Shown: positions 1-7,315 of the stretch, one piece after another
How the letters are laid out: every line of letters begins with the position of its first letter
Numbering within the stretch: the first letter of the stretch is position 1
DNA from: SVEL01 sp964573715
GTDB taxonomy: Bacteria > Bacillota > Clostridia > Lachnospirales > Lachnospiraceae
Direction of reading: 5' to 3'
Assembly: GCA_964573715.1 (NCBI GenBank)
Contig: CAZNKR010000025.1
Location: 1 to 32,364 of the forward strand
Length of the DNA: 32,364 bases
Translations under genes and position numbers: made by a program
Notes under the pieces: generated by a model
Databases searched by the model: none
Told to the model about the DNA's origin: nothing
What the model saw: the letters and a program-made list of their open reading frames with translations, nothing else

Positions 1-41
1 TGGATAATTTTATTATATTCATTACTAGCCTCTTTTATGCA

Positions 42-104
42 AAAATCCCACCAAAATCTTCGTCAGACTGTTTCCGTCTTTCCTTCAGATTTTGGTGGGA
101 TTTT
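42..104 (-). terminator. Inverted repeat / terminator at the end of spoIIID
   Basis: Two perfect 18-bp arms (42-59 and 87-104) surround a 27-nt loop that can itself form a short AGAC/GTCT stem. On the minus strand the second arm ends in five T residues. The arm overlaps the spoIIID stop codon, so the structure probably terminates that transcript. The long loop is unusual for a plain terminator. Confidence 0.6.
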
Positions 105-294
105 AAGATTTCTCCCTATCTACGGGCTTTCTAGCCAATCTCAATGACTGTTTCAAATCGTTCGGTTTGTGTACATCGGTATGTACGGTTGACTTACTCA
201 CTCCAAATGTCTTTGCAGTTTGCCTAACTGTTTGACCAGTTTCCACAATGTACTCTGCCATTTTTATGGCTCGTTCTTCAATATATCCTTTCAA
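103..294 (-). CDS. spoIIID: SpoIIID-like sporulation transcription regulator, C-terminally degenerate
   Basis: SpoIIID is a small mother-cell DNA-binding protein that tunes sigma-E genes during sporulation. Residues 1-41 fit the family closely: an opening MKGYIEERA, a TVRQTAK helix and the recognition helix FGVSKSTVHTDV. After residue 41 the resemblance stops and the protein ends at 63 residues, against about 80-93 in the family. The usual RHIRGG/K-K-Y basic tail is absent. Reading two bases out of frame gives TERF, close to the family's TERL, which hints at frameshift decay. The start is TTG at 294, chosen because GGGGAG lies 6 nt upstream and the conserved opening matches. The terminator arm overlaps the stop. 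DNA binding may be impaired, because the family tail contributes to it (family knowledge). Identity of the N-terminal half is confident; function is not. Confidence 0.75.
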   Translation of the reverse strand: MKGYIEERAIKMAEYIVETGQTVRQTAKTFGVSKSTVHTDVHKPNDLKQSLRLARKPVDREKS

Positions 295-322
295 AGGTTT
301 CTCCCCATATAACTGTTTTTAC

Positions 323-352
323 ATTCTATGCAAAAGCATTTGGGGATATGAC
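323..352 (-). promoter_or_regulatory. Sigma-E-like sporulation promoter for spoIIID
   Basis: On the minus strand GTCATATC (345-352), a 14-nt spacer and CATAGAAT (323-330) match the sigma-E pattern known from Bacillus (KMATATT, 13-15 nt, CATACAMT) with one or two mismatches. It lies about 30 nt upstream of the TTG start of spoIIID, a gene transcribed by sigma-E in B. subtilis. No sigma-A type boxes were seen at the same place. Confidence 0.5.
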
Positions 353-411
353 CTCGTCTGAAATTTATCATTTGGACATCTTTACTCTAATTATTATTAA
401 TTTATGCTCTT

Positions 412-2571
412 CTACAAATGTAGAACTCTATCCTTTATTTCCTGGGTACGACCCTGATTCCAAAACTGTGTTCCGATATACCCACAGGTTCTTCTTGCTA
501 CATTCATCTTTTCCTGATCGCTGTTTTTACAATTAGGGCATTCCCAAATAAGCTTTCCATCTTCTTCAATAATTTGTATCTGTCCGTTATATCCACATTC
601 CATACAATAATCACTCTTGGTATTTAATTCGGCATACATAATATTGTCATATATATACTGCATAACTGAGATAACCGCATCAATATTGTCATTAAGGTTT
701 GGAACTTCAACATAGCTGATTGCTCCACCTGGAGATAATTCCTGGAATTGAGATTCGAATTTAAGCTTTTCAAATGCATCAATCGGCTCAGTAACATGAA
801 CATGATAGCTATTTGTAATATAGTTTCTATCAGTAACTCCTGGTATTACACCAAAACGTTTTTGGAGACACTTTGCAAATTTATATGTTGTGGATTCTAG
901 AGGAGTTCCATACAAACTAAAATCAATATTTTCTTTAGCTTTCCACTCTGCGCATACATCATTAAGCTTATGCATAAGCTTTAATGCAAATTCTGTGCCA
1001 TCTGGTTCAGTGTGAGAAACACCTTTCATATATTTTGTACATTCACACAATCCTGCATAGCCTAATGATATAGTTGAGTATCCGCCAAATAATAATTTAT
1101 CAATGGTTTCACCCTTTTTAAGTCTAGCCAAAGCACCATTTTGCCATAAAATAGGAGCAACATCTGATTTAGTTCCCTTTAATCTATTATGGCGAATCAT
1201 TAATGCTCTATAACAAATTTGTAATCTTTCATCAAGAAGCTTCCAGAATTTATCCATATCCTTTCTTGAAGAACATGCCACATCAACCAGATTAATTGTA
1301 ACTACACCCTGATTGAATCTTCCGTAATACTTTCCGTTGCCATTTTCATCATCATATACAGTAAGGAACGAACGGCATCCCATACATGGATAGCAGTTAC
1401 CCTTCTTAAGATTTTTCATTACCTTTTCAGATATATAATCTGGAACCATTCTTTTAGCAGTACATTTAGCAGCTAATTTTGTAAGTTCAAAAAATCTTGA
1501 ACCTTCATATATATTGTCCTCCTCCAAAACATAAATAAGCTTTGGAAATGCAGGTGTAATATAGATTCCTTTTTCATTCTTAACGCCAAGAATACGCTGT
1601 TTTAATGTTTCCTCAATAATAAGGGCCAAGTCTTCCTTTATTTGTCCATCAGGAACTTCATTTAAATACATATACACTGTAACAAAAGGAGCTTGTCCAT
1701 TTGTTGTCATAAGGGTTGTAACCTGATATTGAATAATTTGGACACCTTGTTTAATTTCGTCTCTTACTCTATCTTCTGCGATAGAATTAACCATTTCATC
1801 AGTGGCATCAATGCCCACTTTTTCAAGCTTTGCTCTTGTTTCTGTACGGAATTTCTCACGACTCACCTGCACAAAAGGAGCAAGATGGGATAAAGAAATA
1901 CTCTGTCCACCATATTGAGAGCTAGCTATCTGAGCTATTGCCTGAGTGGCAATATTACAAGCTGTTGCAAAGCTCTTTGGTCTTTCAATCATAGTTTCAC
2001 TAATAACCGTTCCGTTTTGAAGCATGTCTTCAAGATTTACTAAGCAGCAGTTATGCATATGCTGTGCGAAATAATCAGCATCATGGAAATGAATTATTCC
2101 TTTTTCATGAGCTTCAACAATATCCTTTGTTAATAAGAATCTCTTTGTTATGTCCTTGCTAACTTCCCCAGCCATATAATCTCTTTGGACACTGTTTACA
2201 ACAGGATTCTTGTTTGAGTTTTCTTGCTTAACTTCCTCGTTGTTGCACTCAAGAAGACTTAATATCTGTTCGTCTGTTGAATTAGACTTACGAACCATGG
2301 CTCTTTTGTAACGATAAGTAATATAGTTTCTAGCAACATTAAATGCATTTTTCTCCATTAAATGATTTTCAACTATATCTTGAACTTCCTCAACACTTGG
2401 TGCGTGTTTTTTCATTCCGCACTCTTCTACTACAGCTTTTACAATCAGATGAATTTGTAAATCATTTAGTCTTTCTGATTCAATAACACTGTTGTTTGCT
2501 TTAACAATAGCAGCTTCAATTTTTGCCTCATTGAAATCGTCCTCGATTCCACTTCTTTTAATAACTTTCAC
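412..2571 (-). CDS. nrdD: Anaerobic ribonucleoside-triphosphate reductase, class III
   Basis: NrdD reduces ribonucleoside triphosphates to deoxyribonucleotides by glycyl radical chemistry, supplying DNA precursors without oxygen. The 719-residue length is normal. Residues 1-95 form an ATP-cone regulatory domain (opening MKVIKRSG). The catalytic barrel carries NCCLVNLEDM and CYPCMGCRSFL. A zinc site is formed by CMEC (about 656-659) and CPNC (about 678-681). The radical loop RRTCGYIG holds the glycyl radical at about Gly697. The start is GTG at 2571. The activating enzyme gene nrdG, often next to nrdD, is not downstream: the next gene in that direction is spoIIID. Expression is probably tied to the promoter and NrdR-like box at 2623-2650. 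Identification is secure. Confidence 0.97.
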   Translation of the reverse strand: MKVIKRSGIEDDFNEAKIEAAIVKANNSVIESERLNDLQIHLIVKAVVEECGMKKHAPSVEEVQDIVENHLMEKNAFNVARNYITYRYKRAMVRKSNSTDEQILSLLECNNEEVKQENSNKNPVVNSVQRDYMAGEVSKDITKRFLLTKDIVEAHEKGIIHFHDADYFAQHMHNCCLVNLEDMLQNGTVISETMIERPKSFATACNIATQAIAQIASSQYGGQSISLSHLAPFVQVSREKFRTETRAKLEKVGIDATDEMVNSIAEDRVRDEIKQGVQIIQYQVTTLMTTNGQAPFVTVYMYLNEVPDGQIKEDLALIIEETLKQRILGVKNEKGIYITPAFPKLIYVLEEDNIYEGSRFFELTKLAAKCTAKRMVPDYISEKVMKNLKKGNCYPCMGCRSFLTVYDDENGNGKYYGRFNQGVVTINLVDVACSSRKDMDKFWKLLDERLQICYRALMIRHNRLKGTKSDVAPILWQNGALARLKKGETIDKLLFGGYSTISLGYAGLCECTKYMKGVSHTEPDGTEFALKLMHKLNDVCAEWKAKENIDFSLYGTPLESTTYKFAKCLQKRFGVIPGVTDRNYITNSYHVHVTEPIDAFEKLKFESQFQELSPGGAISYVEVPNLNDNIDAVISVMQYIYDNIMYAELNTKSDYCMECGYNGQIQIIEEDGKLIWECPNCKNSDQEKMNVARRTCGYIGTQFWNQGRTQEIKDRVLHL

Positions 2572-2622
2572 CCTAATACGCTTCTTTCTTTTAAATAATT
2601 GCTGTTTACAGTTATATTAAAA

Positions 2623-2650
2623 ATTATACTACATTTAGTGGTGTAGTCAA
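2623..2650 (-). promoter_or_regulatory. nrdD promoter with NrdR-like box in the spacer
   Basis: Minus-strand TTGACT (2645-2650), a 16-nt spacer and TATAAT (2623-2628) form a strong sigma-A type promoter. The spacer holds CTAAATGTAG (2629-2638), with ACTA/TAGT arms that match the core of the NrdR box family (ACACTATATATAGTGT). A repressor bound there would block RNA polymerase. NrdR sites usually come in pairs and no clear second box was seen, so the promoter is firmer than the operator. Confidence 0.6.
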
Positions 2651-2674
2651 GAGCTTTTATCTATATCTTGTACT

Positions 2675-3031
2675 TTATGTTTGTCTTTTTTTAAATATAT
2701 CCGTTAAGGTTTGATACAGAATATTAGGATCTATAGGTTTAGACAGGTGTTTATCAATTCCTGCTTCCCTGGATTTTTCTATATCTTCAGCATAAGCATT
2801 AGCACTCATGGCAATAATAGGGATCATTCCTACGTCCCTTCTGTCCAATTTTCTAATACGTCTTGTAGCTTCTAGTCCATCTAATACTGGCATTCTAATG
2901 TCCATAAGTATAGTATCATACTCTATATATCCTGTAATAAATCCACCTTCTCTTGCGTCATCTCAAACCACAAAACCAGGTTTACGTATCTTTGTGAATG
3001 TTTTTATTGTTTTCTTATCATAAGTATTCAT
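2675..3031 (-). pseudogene. Relic of a hybrid histidine kinase receiver domain
   Basis: The open part (2675-2905) encodes the second half of a phosphoacceptor receiver domain: LMDIRMPVLDGLEATRRIR with the phospho-Asp, the conserved MSANA segment and the KPID lysine motif, ending after DIFKKRQT. Reading upstream in the same frame gives GYIEYDTILMD, then an in-frame TGA, then a 22-codon stretch that opens with ATG at 3031. There is no kinase core, no HAMP and no transmembrane segment. Receiver tails of this type normally end hybrid sensor kinases, so this is a stub of a lost gene. No ribosome binding site was seen before 3031. A second relic of the same domain lies at 4712-4816. Confidence 0.75.
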
Positions 3032-3117
3032 TTAATTTCTTAATTTCGTACTAAAACATCACATTACTTCTAACAATTAAAGGTTAAATATTACCATAAA
3101 ATATATTTAAAAAAACT

Positions 3118-3900
3118 TTAGCCTAGGGCAACATCAAGTATCATCATCCCTGTAAATCCAAGAGCAAACATCACCGTTCCAATATTTGAGTGTTCACCTT
3201 GTGACATTTCCGGAATAAGCTCTTCAACTACTACGTACATCATAGATCCAGCCGCAAAGCTTAGTAAATAAGGCAATGCAGGTACAACAAGACTAGATGC
3301 AATTATAGTAAGTATCGCACCTATGGGCTCTACTATTCCTGATAACATTCCTTGAGAAAATGCCTTTAGCTTTCTTTCTCCCTGAGCCCTAAGAGGCATT
3401 GAAATAATTGCTCCTTCTGGAAAGTTTTGAATTGCAATACCAATAGATAAGGCCATTGCTCCCATAAGGGTTATATCACTTTTACCTGTTAATAATCCAG
3501 CATAAACCACTCCCACAGCCATTCCCTCTGGAATATTGTGAAGCGTAACAGCTAAAACCATCATTGTACTTTTCTTTAATTTCTTGTTTGGGCCTTCTGG
3601 CTTATCACTATTCATATGTAAATGTGGAATAATGTGATCAAGCAATAACAAGAATAAAATTCCTGCCCAAAATCCAACTGCTGCCGGAACGAAAGAAAGT
3701 TTTCCCATATTTTTTGCATCCTCAATAGCTGGAATCATCAAACTCCATATAGATGCAGCTACCATAACTCCTGCTGCAAATCCAGTTAATGCTCTTTCTA
3801 ATGTTGCATTAAGAGACTTTTTCATAAAAAGCACACATGCAGCTCCTAATGTCGTTCCTAAAAAGGGTATTGCTAAACCTTGTACAACTTCAAGTACCAT
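3118..3900 (-). CDS. ZIP family divalent metal transporter
   Basis: ZIP proteins carry Zn2+ and related ions (Fe2+, Mn2+) into the cytoplasm. The 260-residue protein has about eight hydrophobic segments and the two signature metal-site helices: HNIPEG at residues 121-126 and QNFPEG at 158-163. A His-containing loop (HIIPHLHMNS, about 89-98) lies between the third and fourth segments, as in the bacterial ZupT/GufA branch. The gene starts 6 nt after the nitroreductase stop, with its ribosome binding site (AGTAGG) inside that gene's end, so the two are cotranscribed. The metal carried cannot be read from the sequence. The family call is secure. Confidence 0.93.
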   Translation of the reverse strand: MVLEVVQGLAIPFLGTTLGAACVLFMKKSLNATLERALTGFAAGVMVAASIWSLMIPAIEDAKNMGKLSFVPAAVGFWAGILFLLLLDHIIPHLHMNSDKPEGPNKKLKKSTMMVLAVTLHNIPEGMAVGVVYAGLLTGKSDITLMGAMALSIGIAIQNFPEGAIISMPLRAQGERKLKAFSQGMLSGIVEPIGAILTIIASSLVVPALPYLLSFAAGSMMYVVVEELIPEMSQGEHSNIGTVMFALGFTGMMILDVALG

Positions 3901-3906
3901 AATTAC

Positions 3907-4605
3907 CTACTTTCTAATATAGTGAATTTTCTCTTCATCATATCTATCTTCTACTTCTTTGGTTTCATATGGATATCCACATGCCATAATTGCAAATGCT
4001 TCTAGATTATCCCCCATTTTTAAAATATCTTTAACTTTTTCCATACGTTCTTCAATAGGTGCAATTCCAAGCCACACTGAACCAATGCCCATTAGCCTAG
4101 CCTCTAACATCATATTCTCAATGGCTGCGCTACAGTCAAATCCGGCATACTCAGGTGCACTACAATTCTTATTATATGCTACAACAATAGCAAGTGGTGC
4201 GTCTTTTGCACATCCAGCATAAGGACTAGCCATAGATAACTGACCTAGTATATCTTTATCTGTTACAACAAAAAATTCCCAAGGCTGTTGGTTCATTGCA
4301 GATGGTGCAGCCATTCCAGCCCTTAATATTCCCTCAATTCTTTTTTCAGCAATAAGCTTTGGGTTGAACTTTCTAATACTAGTCCTATTAGTTATGTTTT
4401 CTCTAATCTTTGCTAAATATTCATCTTTTACTTTGCATCTGTCTGTAAGACAATTTATTTCATATTTTAGATATGCAATATAGTCTTTCGCAAGTCTAAC
4501 TCCACAATGCACGGAAATGTCTTCATGATCTTCCATCTCATCTAGCCATTGCATAATTGATTTTTCTCTTATATCTTCATAGGATTTATCTTCTTTTTCT
4601 AACAT
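3907..4605 (-). CDS. Nitroreductase family protein with N-terminal extension
   Basis: This is an FMN-dependent oxidoreductase of the nitroreductase fold. The core begins near residue 70 with NRTSIRKF and continues with APSAMNQQPWEFFVV (FMN binding), the AAIENMMLEARLMGIGSVWLG helix and the CGYP segment near the end. Residues 1-65 are an additional, mostly helical, acidic and lysine-rich piece that is not part of the usual 170-residue core; its role is unknown. Start ATG at 4605 follows GGAGG. It is the first gene of a two-gene unit with the ZIP transporter and has a strong promoter at 4651-4679. The physiological substrate is unknown. Confidence 0.9.
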   Translation of the reverse strand: MLEKEDKSYEDIREKSIMQWLDEMEDHEDISVHCGVRLAKDYIAYLKYEINCLTDRCKVKDEYLAKIRENITNRTSIRKFNPKLIAEKRIEGILRAGMAAPSAMNQQPWEFFVVTDKDILGQLSMASPYAGCAKDAPLAIVVAYNKNCSAPEYAGFDCSAAIENMMLEARLMGIGSVWLGIAPIEERMEKVKDILKMGDNLEAFAIMACGYPYETKEVEDRYDEEKIHYIRK

Positions 4606-4650
4606 GTTTATCCTCCAGCAAAATAGGTAAGCCTTTTATAGACGTAATTA

Positions 4651-4679
4651 ATTATATTCTATAAAAAATTTAATGGCAA
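4651..4679 (-). promoter_or_regulatory. Promoter of the nitroreductase-ZIP operon
   Basis: Minus-strand TTGCCA (4674-4679), 17-nt spacer and TATAAT (4651-4656), about 45 nt upstream of the nitroreductase ATG. The boxes and spacing are near consensus for the housekeeping sigma factor. Confidence 0.65.
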
Positions 4680-4680
4680 C

Positions 4681-4728
4681 TTATTTTCTACTCTTTACAA
4701 TCACTTATTTTCTACTCTTCACAATCAC
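4681..4728. repeat. 24-bp tandem duplication
   Basis: Positions 4681-4704 and 4705-4728 are the same 24-bp sequence with a single T/C difference. The second copy covers the last codons and stop of the receiver relic at 4712-4816, so the duplication arose at the broken end of that gene. Confidence 0.85.
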
Positions 4729-4816
4729 GATTTATCCATCTATCAAGCACCTGATACATAAGCTCTGTATCAATTGGCTTTGAAATATGATCATTCATTC
4801 CTGCCTTCATAGATTT
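4712..4816 (-). pseudogene. C-terminal stub of a second receiver domain
   Basis: Minus-strand translation from 4816 gives KSMKAGMNDHISKPIDTELM followed by YQVLDRW and a stop at 4712-4714. This is the last helix-strand-helix part of a response-regulator receiver domain with its conserved KP motif, as found at the tail of hybrid histidine kinases. The rest of the domain is missing: upstream homology ends within about 10 nt of the stop codon of the ADP-ribosylglycohydrolase gene (4824-4826). That position marks an old recombination or deletion junction. An ATG at 4810 could open a 32-residue frame but no ribosome binding site supports it. Confidence 0.75.
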
Positions 4817-4823
4817 GTAATTT

Positions 4824-6887
4824 CTATATATATTTGTATTTTTTCATCCACTTCTCATCCATATAAGAATTGTCAGCTCTCATCTGGCACTTATGACATA
4901 AATCTAACGCTATTTCTTCTATAGTCTCTTTAAGCTCAAGGGGCTCTATCCATTTGTTATCTATGCCGTCTAAGCCTAGATAAGCGCCCATTATATTTCC
5001 TGTAACTGATGCTGTCTTATTGCTATCTCCATCATGATTTGTAGCTGCCAATATTGCTTTATCAAAATTATCACTATGTCTCAAGCTACAATATATAGCA
5101 ATGGCTAATGTTTCCTCCGCCCACCATCCTTGACCTAAAAGTGCAATATTATCTTCATCTGTTTCGTCATTTTTTGACAATACAACAGCTTTATCTATTA
5201 TTTCAAGCATATATAGAATATCTGGTTCATTTGGAAATATTCTAAGCATTGCTTCCATACATTCTTTTACTATATCATAAATATCATCACCATATATACA
5301 ACCACCAAATGCTGCTCTAGATACAATATGTACCAGTGCTGCAGCTGGCATATATCCTAGATTATGTCCATTTGTTATTGCTGCTGTTTTAGCACCAATC
5401 ATATCTAGCTTATCAATATTATCATCACTAAAATGATAATAAAGTGCAATAGGTGCAACTCTCATAATTCCACCAGAACCCTTTGAATCATTAATCTTAT
5501 TTTCCATGGTTCCCATCTTTTCACTAGACAAAGCTTCTATACAAGTATATCCCGGGGAACGTCTAGTCTTTAACTCCTCTATATCTAAAAGCCACGAAAT
5601 TTTATGCTTGCTTTCTCTTCCTGTTTGCATTTCTAGCCAATCAAGATAAGCTTCATAAACATATATTTCCGGATCTCCCATAACACCACTTAAAGCTTTT
5701 TTGGTTTCCCCATAAATAATACCATTAGCTGTAAATAAAGTCATCTGTGTACCATCTGAAATCAAGGCTTTTTGGTCTACCAATTCATACTGAGATATAC
5801 CATTTTTACCATATTTATCTTTTATTTCTTTTAAGGTTTTAAACTCTACTGAATAACCTAATGCATCTCCTATTGCTCCACCTACAATGCAGCCTTTTAT
5901 CTTTGAAAAATATTTATTTTCATTTTTATTTATGTGAAGACTAATCTTCTTTGCTTCTTTTTCATCTGCTTCCTTGTAATATGACAGGAAATATTTATAA
6001 AATGATTTGTAATTATACTGGGCGTAGGAATTATCTAAAACAGCCATAACTATGGAATCAAAAAAATCTTCCATAACTTTGCCTTTGATATTCATATCCT
6101 TAAGGGCAAATTCAAACTGCTTTGCTACCATTTTTGCATCATTATTAAATGCACCACACCCCCAGGCGCCTAAAACTAATTGCCTATATCCAAGCTTTGC
6201 CGCAATATGTAGCATACCCATTATACGCTTATATAAAAGCTGTGGTAGCTTTGGGTTTTCTTTATCTTCATTGGTGACACAAGGTGCTGCTACTGATATA
6301 ACTGCAACAACAAAGGAATCCTCTATACATTCACTCTGGCCATCTCTAAACACCTCAACAGAGGGAGACACAACTATGGCATCACTTGACCAATAGCCTT
6401 TTATTGTCTTATTGTACTCATAATAATCAGCTGCATTATTACTTTCTAATGATTTAAGAAGTGTGCTTTTTCTACATAATTCCTCTTCTTGAGCACACGC
6501 ACCAGTTCTCACTCCACCTCCTGGATGAATGGGATTTGCAAAATTTAGTACAAGAATTTTATTTTGTGTTTCCTGATTTTCTTTTTCACTTAATGTAAAA
6601 GCTGCTTCAAAGGAATCAATGTTTAAAACCTTTATATCACATCTTTTTAAAGCATTATCTCTATGACTGTCTACCTGAATTTCTTCATCAATATTCTTCT
6701 CGTCTGCTATTGCATCATCTTGAAGCATTTTATCAACCTGCTCTTGTGAATAAAACATAACATTAGACATTTCTTCGTTGGATAATTTTAGTTTCTTAGT
6801 TTTCCCCTTATAAATATAAAATTCTTCATTCATTATATTTAGTGTTTCTTTTATAATATTTATCTTATCTAATCTATCATTTTTCAT
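4824..6887 (-). CDS. PARG-like macrodomain fused to ADP-ribosylglycohydrolase
   Basis: A 687-residue protein with two ADP-ribose-removing modules. Residues about 80-285 form the bacterial-type poly(ADP-ribose) glycohydrolase domain (TIGR02452 family): the signature GGG (123-125) and QEE (133-135) have the expected spacing, followed by VISVAAP (197-202) and LGAWGCGAFNND (239-250). Residues about 328-665 form a DraG/ARH-type ADP-ribosylglycohydrolase: GAIGDALG (337-344), SDGTQMTLF (377-385), GSGGIMRVAPI (471-481) and HDGDSNKTAS (618-627). These enzymes strip ADP-ribose from proteins or nucleic acids in the cytoplasm. The usual ARH metal motifs read S/T-D-D-T and G-D-S/T-D-S/T; here Gly379 and Asn623 replace two of the acidic residues, so this half may be weakened or altered. 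The start ATG at 6887 has GAGGAAG about 7 nt upstream. No ADP-ribosyltransferase partner is visible. It could act in defence, stress or NAD recycling. Confidence 0.9.
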   Translation of the reverse strand: MKNDRLDKINIIKETLNIMNEEFYIYKGKTKKLKLSNEEMSNVMFYSQEQVDKMLQDDAIADEKNIDEEIQVDSHRDNALKRCDIKVLNIDSFEAAFTLSEKENQETQNKILVLNFANPIHPGGGVRTGACAQEEELCRKSTLLKSLESNNAADYYEYNKTIKGYWSSDAIVVSPSVEVFRDGQSECIEDSFVVAVISVAAPCVTNEDKENPKLPQLLYKRIMGMLHIAAKLGYRQLVLGAWGCGAFNNDAKMVAKQFEFALKDMNIKGKVMEDFFDSIVMAVLDNSYAQYNYKSFYKYFLSYYKEADEKEAKKISLHINKNENKYFSKIKGCIVGGAIGDALGYSVEFKTLKEIKDKYGKNGISQYELVDQKALISDGTQMTLFTANGIIYGETKKALSGVMGDPEIYVYEAYLDWLEMQTGRESKHKISWLLDIEELKTRRSPGYTCIEALSSEKMGTMENKINDSKGSGGIMRVAPIALYYHFSDDNIDKLDMIGAKTAAITNGHNLGYMPAAALVHIVSRAAFGGCIYGDDIYDIVKECMEAMLRIFPNEPDILYMLEIIDKAVVLSKNDETDEDNIALLGQGWWAEETLAIAIYCSLRHSDNFDKAILAATNHDGDSNKTASVTGNIMGAYLGLDGIDNKWIEPLELKETIEEIALDLCHKCQMRADNSYMDEKWMKKYKYI

Positions 6888-6900
6888 ATAGTCTTCCTCA

Positions 6901-7026
6901 TTACATTTTATTAATGTGTTTTTGTAAATTTTCTTCGATAGCCTCTATAAATTCTAATGCTTCTAATTCTTTTATCTGTCTTTCAATCTCGCTAAGTACA
7001 CGATATCTATCTTCACAGTACACCAT
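6901..7026 (-). CDS. Small acidic coiled-coil ORF upstream of PARG-ARH
   Basis: ATG at 7026 opens 41 codons, ending 13 nt before the PARG-ARH start. The product opens MVYCEDRYRVLSEIERQIKE, is rich in Glu, Ile and Leu, and looks like a single amphipathic helix or short coiled coil. The same frame stays open for 15 more codons upstream (KSEEEFKDKINNN region) until a TAA; the frame beyond that in another phase (TGERNKDK) looks like its continuation, so the gene may be frameshifted. No ribosome binding site was seen before 7026. The function is unknown; it may be a remnant or a small cotranscribed partner. Confidence 0.35.
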   Translation of the reverse strand: MVYCEDRYRVLSEIERQIKELEALEFIEAIEENLQKHINKM

Positions 7027-7233
7027 ATTATTAAAATTATTATTAATCTTATCTTTAAATTCTTCTTCACTCTTTTATCCTTATTCCTTTCACCTGTATT
7101 TTGTGTATACGTCCATTGTATTAATAACTAAACTATAAAATCCTATTTTTTATCATCGAGGTGGAAAGGTTTAGCCCCAATGTATTTAGATTTTTCTAAT
7201 GTTGTTATTGTATCACACTAAATCAATTTTTTC

Positions 7234-7262
7234 TTTACGTTTTTGGCAGTTTTTGCTATACT
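7234..7262 (+). promoter_or_regulatory. Promoter of the transglutaminase-like lipoprotein
   Basis: TTTACG (7234-7239), 17-nt spacer and TATACT (7257-7262) lie about 53 nt before the ATG at 7316. The stretch from 7027 to 7233 shows no other convincing feature apart from the possible upstream part of the small minus-strand ORF. Confidence 0.5.
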
Positions 7263-7315
7263 AGTCTTACTTTTTAACTCATTTATATGATTTATAACAA
7301 ATTCAAGGAGATCCA

